A stretch of 64,000 nt of DNA, taken from assembly GCF_009363655.1 (NCBI RefSeq), contig NZ_CP045393.1, positions 4,030,001 to 4,094,000 on the forward strand. Direction: 5' to 3'. Shown one piece after another: positions 17,802 through 26,587 of the stretch (positions are counted from its first letter, which is position 1; every line of letters begins with the position of its first letter). A model generated the notes under the pieces. That model was not told the origin of the DNA, did no database searches, and saw only the letters and a list, made by a program, of their open reading frames with translations. This stretch comes from Roseovarius sp. THAF27 (GTDB taxonomy: Bacteria > Pseudomonadota > Alphaproteobacteria > Rhodobacterales > Rhodobacteraceae). The position numbers were made by a program, and so were the translations under genes.

Positions 17802-19238
17802 TTATTCCGCCGCCACCGCCGTTGCGCCGGCGTCCATTTCTTCAAGGATTGCCGCAGCGGCGTCACGCCCGTCGCGGATCGCCCAGACCACCAGGCTCGC
17901 GCCGCGCACGATGTCGCCCACCGCATAGACGCCCGGCAGGGACGTCTTGCCGCTGGTGAACTCGGCGCGGATGGTGCCCCAGCGGGTCACGGTCAGCTCG
18001 TCCTGGCCCCACAGCGTCGGCAGCTCCTCGGCCTCGAAGCCCAGCGCCTTGATCACAAGGTCGGCGGGCTCGTCATAATCCGCGCCCTCGATCTCTTCGG
18101 GGCTTTGCCGGCCCGTTGCGTCGGGCGAGCCAAGGCGCATCTTCTGAACCTTGACGGAGGTCACCGGGTCGCCGTGGAACGCCTTGGGGGCGGAAAGCCA
18201 CTCGAATTCCACGCCTTCTTCCTCGGCGTTCATCACCTCGCGCTGCGAGCCGGGCATGTTGGCCCTGTCGCGGCGATAGAGACACTTCACCGACGTAGCG
18301 CCCTGGCGGATCGCGGTGCGCACGCAGTCCATCGCGGTGTCGCCGCCGCCGATGACCACCACGCGCTTGCCTTCGGCATTCAATTCGCCGCTTTCGAATT
18401 CCGGCACATCGTCGCCAAAGCTCTTGCGGTTCGACGCGGTGAGGTAGTCGATGGCGCGCACGATGCCGGCGGCACCGGCGCCGGGGCCGGGCAGTTCGCG
18501 GCTCTTGTAGACGCCGGTGGCGATCAGGACGGCGGTATGCTTCTGCCGGATCTCGTCAAAACTGATGTCGGTTCCCACGTCGCAGTTCAGCACGAATTCG
18601 ACGCCGCCTTTTTCCAGTTGGTCGTTGCGGCGCATGACCACGTGTTTTTCCAGCTTGAAGCCGGGGATGCCATAGGTCAGCAGCCCGCCGGCGCGGTCGT
18701 AGCGGTCATAGACCGTGACCTGCACGCCGGCATTGCGCAGCACATCCGCCGCCGCAAGGCCACCGGGGCCCGCGCCGATGATGCCGACGCTTTCCTCGCG
18801 CTCCTGGAGGGGCGCGATGGGTTGCACCCAGCCTTCCTCCCAGGCGGTGTCGGTGATGTATTTCTCGACCGCGCCGATGGTGACGGTGCCGTGGCCCGAT
18901 TTCTCGATCACGCAATTGCCTTCGCACAGGCGGTCCTGCGGGCAGATGCGGCCACAGATCTCGGGGAAGGTGTTGGTCGCCTGGCTGACCTCGTAGGCCT
19001 CCTGCAGGCGTCCCTCGGCGGTCAGGCGCAGCCAGTCGGGGATGTTGTTGTGCAGCGGGCAATGGTTCTGGCAATAGGGCACGCCACATTGGCTGCACCG
19101 GCCGGACTGCTCTTTCGCCTTCTCGTCGGCGTATTCGGCATAGATCTCGTTGAAATCTTCCCGGCGCGCATCAGCGGTGCGCTTGGTGGGCATGTCCCGC
19201 TCGACGGACACGAATTTCAGCATCGGTGTTTTTGCCAC
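17802..19238 (-). CDS. gltD: Glutamate synthase small subunit
   Basis: NADPH-oxidising beta subunit of GOGAT, 478 residues. N-terminal cysteines for the 4Fe-4S clusters appear in GRCSQCGVPYCQNHCPLHN and CGRICPQDRLCEGNC. FAD- and NADPH-binding signatures GAGPGGLAAADVL and VIGGGDTAMDC follow. I use the GTG at 19238 because GGAGAGA lies just upstream and the sequence from there (VAKTPMLKF) fits the family; a TTG four codons earlier is inside that ribosome-binding site. It is the first gene of the gltDB operon, with a promoter-like sequence about 90 bp upstream. Confidence 0.95.
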   Translation of the reverse strand: MAKTPMLKFVSVERDMPTKRTADARREDFNEIYAEYADEKAKEQSGRCSQCGVPYCQNHCPLHNNIPDWLRLTAEGRLQEAYEVSQATNTFPEICGRICPQDRLCEGNCVIEKSGHGTVTIGAVEKYITDTAWEEGWVQPIAPLQEREESVGIIGAGPGGLAAADVLRNAGVQVTVYDRYDRAGGLLTYGIPGFKLEKHVVMRRNDQLEKGGVEFVLNCDVGTDISFDEIRQKHTAVLIATGVYKSRELPGPGAGAAGIVRAIDYLTASNRKSFGDDVPEFESGELNAEGKRVVVIGGGDTAMDCVRTAIRQGATSVKCLYRRDRANMPGSQREVMNAEEEGVEFEWLSAPKAFHGDPVTSVKVQKMRLGSPDATGRQSPEEIEGADYDEPADLVIKALGFEAEELPTLWGQDELTVTRWGTIRAEFTSGKTSLPGVYAVGDIVRGASLVVWAIRDGRDAAAAILEEMDAGATAVAAE

Positions 19239-19326
19239 GATTCTCTCCAAAGATCGCCTCGGTCTACATGGTCTAGTGCAAGGTCACGATAAAATAAAGT
19301 CAGCACAGTTGACCTATATTCCATTA

Positions 19327-19355
19327 TTTTTATCTGCCGACCCTGCTCGCGTCAA
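19327..19355 (-). promoter_or_regulatory. Probable sigma-70 promoter of gltDB
   Basis: On the minus strand TTGACG (19355-19350) is followed after 17 bases by TAAAAA (19332-19327), in an otherwise AT-rich 200-bp divergent gap between gltD and uppP. Just upstream of the -35 box lies a small inverted repeat GTCCG-AAC-CGGAC (19375-19387), which could be an operator for a nitrogen or amino acid regulator. Confidence 0.5.
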
Positions 19356-19452
19356 GTTTGATCAAAAACTTAGGTCCGAACCGGACTTAAATGCGCGCTT
19401 TCCTCTGATCCACTTTGCAGTATAGCTAAGAAAAAAAGACGAAGCAGAGCAG

Positions 19453-20256
19453 ATGCCGCTTTTCCACCTCATCCTTGTGGCCGTGATTCAGGGGATCACC
19501 GAGTTCCTGCCGGTGTCGTCCTCGGGGCACCTCATTCTATTGCCGGGCCTGACCGGACTGGACGACCAGGGACAGGCGATCGACGTGGCGGTGCATGTCG
19601 GCACGCTCTTCGCCGTGATCCTGTATTTCTGGTCCGATGTGAAACTGGCGCTGTCGGGCCTGCCCCGCGCCGTCACGGGGCGGATCGACACGGAAGGGTC
19701 CAAGCTGGCCTTCCTTCTGATCGTGTCGTCGATCCCCGTGGTGGCCTTTGGCGTGCTCTTGAAAATGACGGGGCTGGACGACGACATGCGGTCGATCGCC
19801 GTGATCGGCTGGACGATGCTGGTCTTCGGCATCGTGCTCTACTGGTCCGACCAGGCCGGCGAGGCAACGCGCGAGGCGCGCGACTGGTCGTTGCGCGATG
19901 CCATGGTGATGGGCGTCTGGCAGGCCATCGCGCTGATCCCCGGCACGTCGCGATCAGGGATAACGATCACCGGCGCGCGATTCATGGGCTATGGCCGGTC
20001 CGACGCGGCGCGACTTTCGATGCTGATGTCGATCCCCGTGATCATTGAAAGCGGCGTGTTCCTGGGGGCAGAGGCGGTCTACACCGCCAATATCGGGCTG
20101 ATCCGCGACAGCGCCATCGCCGCCGCGTTCGCCTTCGTGTCGGCGCTGCTGGCGCTGACCCTGATGATGCGGCTCCTGCGCAGCGTGTCGTTTACGCCTT
20201 ACGTGATCTACCGGATCGTCCTTGGCCTCGTGCTGCTGGTCGTGGCCTATTCGTAA
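19453..20256 (+). CDS. uppP: Undecaprenyl-diphosphate phosphatase
   Basis: Integral membrane phosphatase (BacA/UppP), 267 residues, recycling the lipid carrier for cell-wall synthesis by removing one phosphate from undecaprenyl diphosphate; resistance to bacitracin is the classical effect of overexpression. The signature blocks are QGITEFLPVSSSGHL near the N terminus, with the catalytic Glu, and ALIPGTSRSGITITGARF around residue 158-175. About eight hydrophobic segments are present. The last ten bases overlap a convergent gene for a secreted protein. Confidence 0.95.
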   Translation: MPLFHLILVAVIQGITEFLPVSSSGHLILLPGLTGLDDQGQAIDVAVHVGTLFAVILYFWSDVKLALSGLPRAVTGRIDTEGSKLAFLLIVSSIPVVAFGVLLKMTGLDDDMRSIAVIGWTMLVFGIVLYWSDQAGEATREARDWSLRDAMVMGVWQAIALIPGTSRSGITITGARFMGYGRSDAARLSMLMSIPVIIESGVFLGAEAVYTANIGLIRDSAIAAAFAFVSALLALTLMMRLLRSVSFTPYVIYRIVLGLVLLVVAYS

Positions 20257-20981
20257 TCCGGCACGGCGCTATAGCGCTCGGGGATGAACAGCGCATAGGT
20301 CAGGAACCCCCAGTAATCGTCCCAGGCGGGATCGGTCACGCTGACCGTGACGGTTGAAAAGTGCCGCCCCGTCACCGTGTTGATCCCGAAGTAAAGCGCC
20401 GTGCCGCGCCACTTCTCGGCCATCTCGGGCGAGGCGCACCACAGGTGCAACGTGTCGCCCAGCGGCAGATCCAGCGACATGAGCACATGCCCCTTGCGCG
20501 CCATGGCTTTCTCGATCGCGCGAACATGGCCGCCGAATCCGTGGCGGAAGGCGCGCCACTGATCCGCCGTCGGCCCGGAGTCAGGGTCTACCTCACCCGG
20601 AAACAGGCGCATCACATCCTTGCGCGGATCGCCCGCGAAATCGGCCAGCCCCTGCTGTTCCAGCACCAGCGGCATCTCGAAGATGTACTTGTCCTCGATT
20701 CCAATCAGATGCCCCTGCGCGTCGAGCAGGCTGATGATCCCGCGCAGCGTGCGCTCGGGCGCCGGGGCGTCTTCGAGACCGTAAAAGCCGATGGTTTCCA
20801 GCGTCGTGGGCGGCGTTTCGATCAGCGCGCGGGTGGTGGACATGACCTGCGGGTCATTGCCCGACACGTCACGCGCGAAGTCGAGGAACAATTGCGCCTG
20901 CTGTTCCGGGATCGGTTGCGCCGCGGTGGCAAGCGCGGAGCACACAAGCAGGAGCGCCGCCAATATCGCGCGGCGGATCAT
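20247..20981 (-). CDS. Secreted protein of unknown function
   Basis: I do not recognise a family. The 244-residue product starts with a clear signal peptide (MIRRAILAALLLVCSALATAAQ, written here as one short segment around residues 1-21), so it is probably periplasmic. The rest is soluble, with WGFLTYALFIPERYSAVP at the C terminus and only one cysteine in the mature part (LWCASPEM). The start ATG overlaps the stop of the NDUFA9-like gene upstream (ATGA), so the two are translationally coupled. The 3' end overlaps uppP by ten bases in convergent orientation. Confidence 0.75.
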   Translation of the reverse strand: MIRRAILAALLLVCSALATAAQPIPEQQAQLFLDFARDVSGNDPQVMSTTRALIETPPTTLETIGFYGLEDAPAPERTLRGIISLLDAQGHLIGIEDKYIFEMPLVLEQQGLADFAGDPRKDVMRLFPGEVDPDSGPTADQWRAFRHGFGGHVRAIEKAMARKGHVLMSLDLPLGDTLHLWCASPEMAEKWRGTALYFGINTVTGRHFSTVTVSVTDPAWDDYWGFLTYALFIPERYSAVPDYE

Positions 20982-21961
20982 CCCTGGCGCAGGTTGCGCG
21001 CCGATTCCTTGATGTCCGAATACTGGCCCGACGGACGGAACCGCCACAGGTAATCGGACAGCACCGCCTCCATCGCCGTGGGATGGATGCCCAGCGCATC
21101 GAGGCCCTTTGCGCCCTCCGACACCACGTTGTCGCGCTTCAGGCTGTCGACCTGGTCGCGCGTGATCTGTGCCGGGATCAGGCCGCCGCTGAGAAATTCC
21201 ACGCCGTCCATCACGATGCCCATGGGCCGCGCCAGCGCGAAGGGAATGTTCACGATCAGGCGGCGGCGACGGATCACGTCCAGCATCTGCTGCATCAGCT
21301 CGCGGAAGGTGTGCACGTCCGGCCCGCCCAGTTCGTAGATGCCAGGCGCGGCGTCGCCCGTCGCACCCATCACCGCGGCCTCGGCGACATTGTCGACATA
21401 GACCGGCTGGAATCTTGTCGCGCCGCCCACCACGGGCAGAACCGGCGAGAATTTGGTCATGCCGGCGAACCGGTTGAAGAAATTGTCCTCGTGCCCGAAG
21501 ATCACCGACGGTCGCAGGATCACGGCCTCGGGCATGTGCTCCAGCACCGCCTCTTCGCCTTTGGCTTTCGTTTGGGCATAGATGCTGGGCGAGTCAACGT
21601 CGGCGCCGATGGCCGAGATCTGGACCATGCGGCCAACGCCCGTCTCCGACGCCATCTTCGCGACGCGGCGCGCGCCCTCCACCTGGATGGCGTCAAAGTT
21701 GTTCTTGCCGCGCCGGTCGAACGTGCCGACGCAGTTGATCACCGCGTCCGCGCCGCGCATTACCGAGCGCACGCTGTCATCGTCGCGAAGGTTGCAGGCG
21801 ACCGGCGCGACCTGTCCCACCACGCCATAGGGCTTGACGAAAATCGCCTCGTGCGGGCGGCGCACCGCGACCCGCACGCGCCAGCCCTTCTGCGCCATCC
21901 GCCGTGCGATATACCGCCCGACAAACCCCGATCCGCCGTAAATGGTGACAAGCCTGGACAT
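20978..21961 (-). CDS. Complex I NDUFA9 subunit family / NAD(P)-binding protein
   Basis: Short-chain dehydrogenase-like protein, 327 residues, of the atypical extended group that includes the NDUFA9 accessory subunit of respiratory complex I and quinone-linked epimerases. The Rossmann signature is at the very start (TIYGGSGFVGRYIARRMA), which decides the ATG at 21961 over longer in-frame reading. A mid-protein SAIGAD...SIYAQTKAKGEEAV region resembles the degenerate YxxxK active site. Alphaproteobacterial homologues are thought to bind NADPH and a quinone. First gene of a two-gene operon with a secreted protein. Confidence 0.85.
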   Translation of the reverse strand: MSRLVTIYGGSGFVGRYIARRMAQKGWRVRVAVRRPHEAIFVKPYGVVGQVAPVACNLRDDDSVRSVMRGADAVINCVGTFDRRGKNNFDAIQVEGARRVAKMASETGVGRMVQISAIGADVDSPSIYAQTKAKGEEAVLEHMPEAVILRPSVIFGHEDNFFNRFAGMTKFSPVLPVVGGATRFQPVYVDNVAEAAVMGATGDAAPGIYELGGPDVHTFRELMQQMLDVIRRRRLIVNIPFALARPMGIVMDGVEFLSGGLIPAQITRDQVDSLKRDNVVSEGAKGLDALGIHPTAMEAVLSDYLWRFRPSGQYSDIKESARNLRQG

Positions 21962-22064
21962 GGTTGGTGCTCCCGTCTGCGCCTTTGGGTTCCATTCTAC
22001 TAGACGTGATGGTGGAAATCGACAAGGCGAATTGACCAATCCGAATTATCCGCACGAATCGACG

Positions 22065-22093
22065 TTGACACGCCCCGGCCAGATGTCTAAATG
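22065..22093 (+). promoter_or_regulatory. Sigma-70 promoter of tRNA-Leu
   Basis: A perfect -35 box TTGACA (22065-22070) is followed after 17 bases by TAAATG (22088-22093). Transcription would start about ten bases before the mature tRNA 5' end at 22110. This is the best-matching housekeeping promoter I see in the window. Confidence 0.75.
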
Positions 22094-22109
22094 CGCCTCC
22101 ACGACACCT

Positions 22110-22196
22110 GCCCAGGTGGCGGAATTGGTAGACGCGCTAGCTTCAGGTGCTAGTGTCCGTATGGACGTGGAGGTTCGAGTCCTCTCCTGGGCACCA
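22110..22196 (+). tRNA. tRNA-Leu (CAG)
   Basis: An 87-base class II tRNA with CCA encoded. The acceptor arms GCCCAGG and CCTGGGC pair fully. The D arm carries GGCGGAATTGGTAGACGC, the anticodon stem is CTAGC/GCTAG around the loop TTCAGGT giving anticodon CAG, a long variable arm (TGTCCGTATGGACGT) marks leucine, and the T arm is GAGG-TTCGAGT-CCTC. It decodes CUG, the dominant leucine codon in this GC-rich genome. Confidence 0.97.
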
Positions 22197-22202
22197 TTCG
22201 TC

Positions 22203-22244
22203 AAACCCCAACATTCAGGGATGCCTTGTCGCTTCGGGGGTTTT
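22203..22244 (+). terminator. Possible terminator after tRNA-Leu
   Basis: AAACCCC and GGGGGTTTT pair across a loop of about 27 bases, ending in four T residues just downstream of the tRNA. The long loop makes it a weak intrinsic terminator, but its position is right. Confidence 0.35.
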
Positions 22245-22347
22245 CGACGGCGACACTCCCGAAATCTGAACCGGCAGACGCGAAACCGCGACCCATTTTG
22301 CAGGGGCGTGCTATGATACGCGCCGTCCTTCTGTCGGAGTACGTCGC

Positions 22348-22890
22348 ATGAAATGTCGTATCCTTCTGGCCTTCGTGGCTGGTGCCCTGCTGCCGCTTGC
22401 GGGAGTCGCCTGTGAACCGCCGGCGATTTTCCACGTCCCTTACGAGCCGCGCCCGGGTACGGCGGCGCCGGACGAGATCGCCCGGTACGTGGCCCGGACC
22501 AAACCCGTGATCCGCAACGCGTCGCTGGCGCGCGGGGCGCCGGGCGAGTCGTCGCTCTGCGGGGGAATGGGCTATATCAGTGTCGAACTGGCACTGCCGC
22601 CCGGCGCGCCCTTCACGCTGGGCCAGGTCGGGGCGGAGGTGACGCTGGCCGAGGGCCGGTTCCACGATTTCGTGTTTCCGAAAGGGTCGGTCATGCCCGA
22701 CGACGCGGCCGCCGACACGTTGACCCTTGGCAACGCGTGGTATGACGGACAGCCATCCGAGCAGCAGAGGATCGACGCGGTGTTCAACGCGGTGCTTGTC
22801 GCGCCGGACGGCACACGCGGGCCGGCCACGCGGATCGTGGTGAAAGCCGTTCCCAAACGGGGCGGGCGGGATCCCGGCCTGTCGCGCTGA
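22348..22890 (+). CDS. Secreted hypothetical protein
   Basis: A 180-residue protein that I cannot assign to a family. Residues 1-21 form a signal peptide (basic start, hydrophobic core, ending LAGVAC); the residue before the cysteine pattern does not fit a lipobox well, so a soluble periplasmic or outer product is more likely than a lipoprotein. A second cysteine is at SSLCGGMGY. The body is rich in Pro, Ala and Gly and ends in a basic tail. A CGGAG site precedes the ATG. It is a single gene between tRNA-Leu and a convergent DUF2853 gene. Confidence 0.65.
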   Translation: MKCRILLAFVAGALLPLAGVACEPPAIFHVPYEPRPGTAAPDEIARYVARTKPVIRNASLARGAPGESSLCGGMGYISVELALPPGAPFTLGQVGAEVTLAEGRFHDFVFPKGSVMPDDAAADTLTLGNAWYDGQPSEQQRIDAVFNAVLVAPDGTRGPATRIVVKAVPKRGGRDPGLSR

Positions 22891-22907
22891 GGCGTTGCAC
22901 GCGAAAA

Positions 22908-22928
22908 CGCCCGCCGAAGGGGCGGGCG
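22908..22928. terminator. Bidirectional terminator
   Basis: CGCCCGCC and GGCGGGCG form a perfect 8-bp stem with loop GAAGG between two convergent genes. On the minus strand the stem is followed by GTTTTCG, so it works best for the DUF2853 gene. Confidence 0.7.
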
Positions 22929-22948
22929 CCTGACACTCTCGGCCGGTC

Positions 22949-23290
22949 TCAGCCGTAGGCCGATTCCTTGCCGAAATGCTTGGTCAGCATGTAATAGATC
23001 ACCGCGCGGTACTTGTTGCGCTCGGACTTGCCGTAGGTTTCGATGCACTGGTTGATCGCATCCATCAGTTGCGGCCCGTCGGACAGACCCAGCTTCTTGA
23101 TCAGGAAATTGTCCTTGATGGTCTCAAGCTCGTGGTCCTGGCCGGCTGCCACGGTCGCGGCGTCGGCGTTGTAAATCGCCGGCCCGCAGCCGATCGTGAC
23201 CTTGGTCAACAGGTCCATGTCCGGGGTCATCCCGCATTTCGTTTTCAAATCGTCAGCATATCTTGCGATCAATTCGTCACGGCGTCCCAT
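22949..23290 (-). CDS. DUF2853 family protein
   Basis: A small soluble protein of 113 residues matching, from memory, the DUF2853 family, which is common in alphaproteobacteria and of unknown function. Typical family text is visible: MGRRDELIARYADDLKTKCG, MDLLTKVTIGCGPAIYNADA and the C-terminal YMLTKHFGKES. The ATG at 23290 has GGGAGAAG upstream; a longer reading frame to the left of it lacks family similarity. Predicted mostly helical. It sits between two terminators as a single transcription unit. Confidence 0.85.
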   Translation of the reverse strand: MGRRDELIARYADDLKTKCGMTPDMDLLTKVTIGCGPAIYNADAATVAAGQDHELETIKDNFLIKKLGLSDGPQLMDAINQCIETYGKSERNKYRAVIYYMLTKHFGKESAYG

Positions 23291-23450
23291 AAAGTCTTCT
23301 CCCACCTGTCCCGGCGTCCCACCGGGGTGTGTTTTCAGTTCCGGCGTGAAAGCCACGGGCAGGATAGCCACAGACGGACACCCGACAAAGGGAATTCTCG
23401 CCGGTATTCCCCGGAACGGACCGACACGGCACCCGATGCGGGCACGCAAA

Positions 23451-23475
23451 GGGCGCCCTCCGAAGGAGAGCGCCC
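23451..23475 (-). terminator. Terminator of the PRC-barrel gene
   Basis: On the minus strand GGGCGCtCTCC and GGAGgGCGCCC pair with one mismatch around a 4-base loop and are followed by CTTTG. It lies about 30 bp after the stop codon of the PRC-barrel gene. Confidence 0.6.
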
Positions 23476-23505
23476 AGCGCCTGCGTACCGATGCAGGGGT
23501 ACGAT

Positions 23506-24336
23506 TTACATCGCGGTGTCGAGCGGCACGTCGTCTTCCAGACCTTCCACGCCGGTCTCATCGAACTCGGGCTGTGCCTTCAGTTCTTCCTCGGTCCACG
23601 AGCTCAGCATCATGCCTTCGCCTTCGGGGGCCATCGAGAACTCTTCCAGCGGGATGGCGACGGTGTATTCGCCCAGGCCAAGGAAGCCACCGATGCCGAT
23701 CACGGCAGCAAGGCTTTCACCCTGGCGCACGATGTAGTCGATCTCGCCGACGTCTTCACCGGCTTGGGTGGTCACGTTCTGGCCAAGGATGTCGCCGACC
23801 AGCATGCCGCTGAAGCTGCTGTCCATGCCACCTTCGGTGCTGGTGACCGCATTCCCGTCGTCGGCACCCATCTCGGTGTCGGCTTCGGTGTCGGCCGCCA
23901 TGTTGTCGGACGACTCGGTTTCAGCGTTGGTTTCAGTGTCCGCAGCCATGTTTTCATCCGACGTCTCGGCATCGGCTTCGGTGTCCGTGGCAACGTCGCT
24001 GTCGGTCATGTCGTCAGCGGCTTCGTCGGTCGATTCGGCAACATCATCGGCTGCGTCCTCAGTCGCGTCGGCTGCGCCTTCGGCCATGTCCTCGGCACCT
24101 TCGGCCGCGTCTTCTGCCGTGTTTTCAACGGCCTGTGCCGAATCTTCGGCAGCGTCTTCGACAGCTTCGCCGGTGTTCTCGGCGCTCTGTTCCAGCTGCT
24201 CGGACGTGTCCTGGGTTTCCGCTTCAGCCGATTGCTCGGTGGTGAGCGTGCCTTCGGCATCCGTATCGGATTGGGCAATGGCTGCGCCGGTCATCAGGGC
24301 AATGGCGGCAACAGAAGTTGTCAGGGTCTTATACAT
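23506..24336 (-). CDS. Exported PRC-barrel protein with long acidic Ala/Glu/Asp tract
   Basis: A 276-residue protein with a signal peptide (MYKTLTTSVAAIALMTGAAIA), then about 140 residues of very low complexity made of Ala, Glu, Asp, Thr and Ser in loose repeats (ENTAEDAAEGAEDMAEG and similar), and a C-terminal PRC-barrel-like domain (about residues 165-245: GMLVGDILGQNV...GEIDYIVRQGESLAAVIG). The tract is strongly negatively charged and has no basic residues, so it is probably disordered, in the periplasm. AGGAGGAAG lies upstream of the ATG at 24336. PRC barrels bind RNA or other proteins in different contexts; a role in envelope stress or ion buffering is speculation. Confidence 0.8.
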   Translation of the reverse strand: MYKTLTTSVAAIALMTGAAIAQSDTDAEGTLTTEQSAEAETQDTSEQLEQSAENTGEAVEDAAEDSAQAVENTAEDAAEGAEDMAEGAADATEDAADDVAESTDEAADDMTDSDVATDTEADAETSDENMAADTETNAETESSDNMAADTEADTEMGADDGNAVTSTEGGMDSSFSGMLVGDILGQNVTTQAGEDVGEIDYIVRQGESLAAVIGIGGFLGLGEYTVAIPLEEFSMAPEGEGMMLSSWTEEELKAQPEFDETGVEGLEDDVPLDTAM

Positions 24337-24404
24337 TGGGTCTTCCTCCTTTGCGTTATGTCGCCTCAACATCGCCCGGACGAAGATAGTTCCCGCCGGA
24401 ATCG

Positions 24405-24439
24405 AAAATGCCGCCCGGCGGGATGCGGGGCGGCATTTT
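24405..24439. terminator. Bidirectional terminator downstream of ahcY
   Basis: ATGCCGCCC and GGGCGGCAT pair over a loop of 11 bases; the stem is flanked by AAA on one side and a run of seven T on the other. It lies between the ahcY stop and the PRC-barrel gene and can end transcription on the minus strand (tail ATTTTCG). Confidence 0.75.
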
Positions 24440-24501
24440 TTTGCCGAAAAAGTCGGGTAGGACCCTGAATATTCGGGGTTTCCGCGAAACCCCGTTCGTT
24501 T

Positions 24502-25890
24502 TCAGTAGCGGTAATGTTCCGGCTTGTACGGGCCTTCGGGCGAGACGCCGATATAATCGGCCTGCTCTTTCGCCAGCTGGGTCAGCTTCACGCCGATCCG
24601 GTCCAGGTGCAGGCGGGCGACCTTTTCATCCAGGTGCTTGGGCAGGATGTAGACCTTGTTCTCGTACTCGCCGCCGTTCTTCCACAGCTCGATCTGCGCC
24701 AGAACCTGGTTGGTAAAGCTGGCCGACATCACGAAGGACGGGTGGCCGGTCGCGTTGCCGAGGTTCAGCAGGCGTCCCTCGGACAGCAGGATGATGCGGT
24801 TGCCCGAGGGCATCTCGATCATGTCCACCTGTTCCTTGATGTTGGTCCACTTGTGGTTCTTCAGGCTGGCGACCTGGATCTCGTTGTCGAAGTGGCCGAT
24901 ATTGCCGACGATCGCCATGTCCTTCATCTCGCGCATGTGCTCGATGCGGATCACGTCCTTGTTGCCGGTGGTGGTGACGAAGATGTCGGCGGTGGAAACC
25001 ACATCCTCCAGCGTCGTCACCTGGAAGCCGTCCATCGCGGCCTGCAACGCGCAAATGGGGTCGACCTCGGTCACGATCACCCGCGCGCCGGCACCTTTCA
25101 GCGAGGCGGCCGAGCCTTTGCCCACGTCGCCATAGCCCATGACCACGGCGACCTTGCCGGCCATCATCGTGTCGGTGGCGCGGCGGATGCCGTCGACAAG
25201 GCTTTCCTTGCAGCCGTACTTGTTGTCGAATTTCGACTTGGTGACGCTGTCATTCACGTTGATCGCAGGGAACGGCAGCTGCCCGTCGCGCACCAGTTGA
25301 TAGAGGCGGTTGACGCCGGTGGTGGTTTCCTCGCTGACGCCCTTGATCTGGTCGCGGACCTTGGTGAACCAACCGGGGCTGGCCTCCATCCGCTTCTTGA
25401 TCTGCGCCTTGATGACCTCTTCCTCTTCCGAGGTCGGCGTCGGGATCACATCCTCGCCCGCCTCGGCGCGTGCGCCCAACAGGACATAAAGCGTGGCATC
25501 GCCGCCATCGTCGAGGATCATGTTGGGGCCGTCCTCGAACATAAATGACTTGTCCAGGTAATCCCAGTGCTCTGCCAGCGTCTGGCCCTTGATCGCGAAG
25601 ACCGGCGTGCCGCCCTCGGCAATTGCCGCCGCGGCGTGGTCCTGCGTGGAAAAGATGTTGCACGACGCCCAGCGCACATCGGCGCCCAGTTCCACCAGCG
25701 TCTCGATCAGAACGGCGGTCTGGATCGTCATGTGCAGGCTGCCGACGATGCGCGCGCCCTTCAGCGGTTTGTCTGCCCCGTATTCCTCGCGCAGGGCCAT
25801 CAGGCCCGGCATCTCGGTTTCCGCGATGTCCAGTTCCTTGCGCCCGAAAGCGGCAAGGCTGATATCCTTGACCACGTAGTCTTTTGCCAT
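24502..25890 (-). CDS. ahcY: Adenosylhomocysteinase
   Basis: Cytosolic NAD-dependent hydrolase, 462 residues, splitting S-adenosylhomocysteine into adenosine and homocysteine and so keeping methylation reactions running. The NAD-binding block is [21 protein letters not shown]; the catalytic lysine/asparagine region appears as [12 protein letters not shown], and the C terminus ends PYKPEHYRY as in the family. The ATG at 25890 ([16 protein letters not shown]) gives the usual length; the frame stays open upstream without family similarity. A hairpin sits just before the start codon. Confidence 0.97.
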   Translation of the reverse strand: MAKDYVVKDISLAAFGRKELDIAETEMPGLMALREEYGADKPLKGARIVGSLHMTIQTAVLIETLVELGADVRWASCNIFSTQDHAAAAIAEGGTPVFAIKGQTLAEHWDYLDKSFMFEDGPNMILDDGGDATLYVLLGARAEAGEDVIPTPTSEEEEVIKAQIKKRMEASPGWFTKVRDQIKGVSEETTTGVNRLYQLVRDGQLPFPAINVNDSVTKSKFDNKYGCKESLVDGIRRATDTMMAGKVAVVMGYGDVGKGSAASLKGAGARVIVTEVDPICALQAAMDGFQVTTLEDVVSTADIFVTTTGNKDVIRIEHMREMKDMAIVGNIGHFDNEIQVASLKNHKWTNIKEQVDMIEMPSGNRIILLSEGRLLNLGNATGHPSFVMSASFTNQVLAQIELWKNGGEYENKVYILPKHLDEKVARLHLDRIGVKLTQLAKEQADYIGVSPEGPYKPEHYRY

Positions 25891-25899
25891 CTCGACGAT

Positions 25900-25922
25900 C
25901 CTTGCATTCCAATGTTGCAAGG
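25900..25922 (-). promoter_or_regulatory. Hairpin in the ahcY leader
   Basis: CCTTGCA and TGCAAGG form a perfect 7-bp stem with a 9-base loop ending ten bases before the ahcY ATG. It overlaps the region where a ribosome-binding site is expected, which itself is poor (GGATCGTCGAG). It does not show the conserved bases I would expect of the SAH riboswitch, so a simple translational control element is all I can suggest. Confidence 0.35.
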
Positions 25923-26006
25923 CAGATAGCACCCGACCCGCACATGGGCAATCCACAGTCGCGCGGATCGCGCCCTGGGTTGACGCCAAATTGACGAAAA
26001 CCCGAG

Positions 26007-26321
26007 CTAGCTTGCCGATCCGAGGACCGGCGCGCCGGGCTCTTTCTGGTGCCAGTCGGTGCCCGATGCCACGATACAGGTCATGCCGTCGGGCATTGTC
26101 ATCATCACGGTGAACGTTCCGGTGTTCTGCGACGACCATATCTCGACCAGCGCCTGCGAGTCGTCGTCGGTCTGCAGTCCGGCGGCGGTGGGCTGTTCGT
26201 CGTAATGGGCGGCAAGCCGCTCTACCACCGTTTCGCGGTCCGCGCATTGCGCGGCGATGGCGGGGGCGCCGATGACGATTGCGCCCGATGCTGCCCAGAC
26301 CGCTGTCAGTTGCCTGATCAT
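26007..26321 (-). CDS. Small exported hypothetical protein
   Basis: A 104-residue protein with a signal peptide of about 23 residues ([18 protein letters not shown] then APAIAAQ). The mature part has two cysteines (AQCADRE and [11 protein letters not shown]), able to form a disulfide in the periplasm. GGAGCTTGAG lies directly before the ATG. I know many proteins of this general shape (small Cys-Cys, ending in a TGxxW-type motif) in Rhodobacteraceae but none with a proven role. It is a single gene upstream of ahcY on the same strand. Confidence 0.7.
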   Translation of the reverse strand: MIRQLTAVWAASGAIVIGAPAIAAQCADRETVVERLAAHYDEQPTAAGLQTDDDSQALVEIWSSQNTGTFTVMMTMPDGMTCIVASGTDWHQKEPGAPVLGSAS

Positions 26322-26587
26322 CTCAAGCTCCTTTCACAGGTTTATCAAAGGCAGGCCGCAGCAGACCCGGCACGCCTCGTTTTTTGTCGCGGTCACGTCG
26401 ATGCGGGGCGGTGCTCGATTGTTATTATTGCCTCAAAAGCCCGGCATCGTTGGCAGCAGTGACGCGATGCGGTCAACGTGCGGCGCAAATGTGGCATTTG
26501 TGTGGCAACGGCCCTGCCAGCGAGGCTTTGCAATTCGGTCGGGCCGGGCCTAAACCATGAAAAAACGCCCTTGTAACGGAGCCCGCC

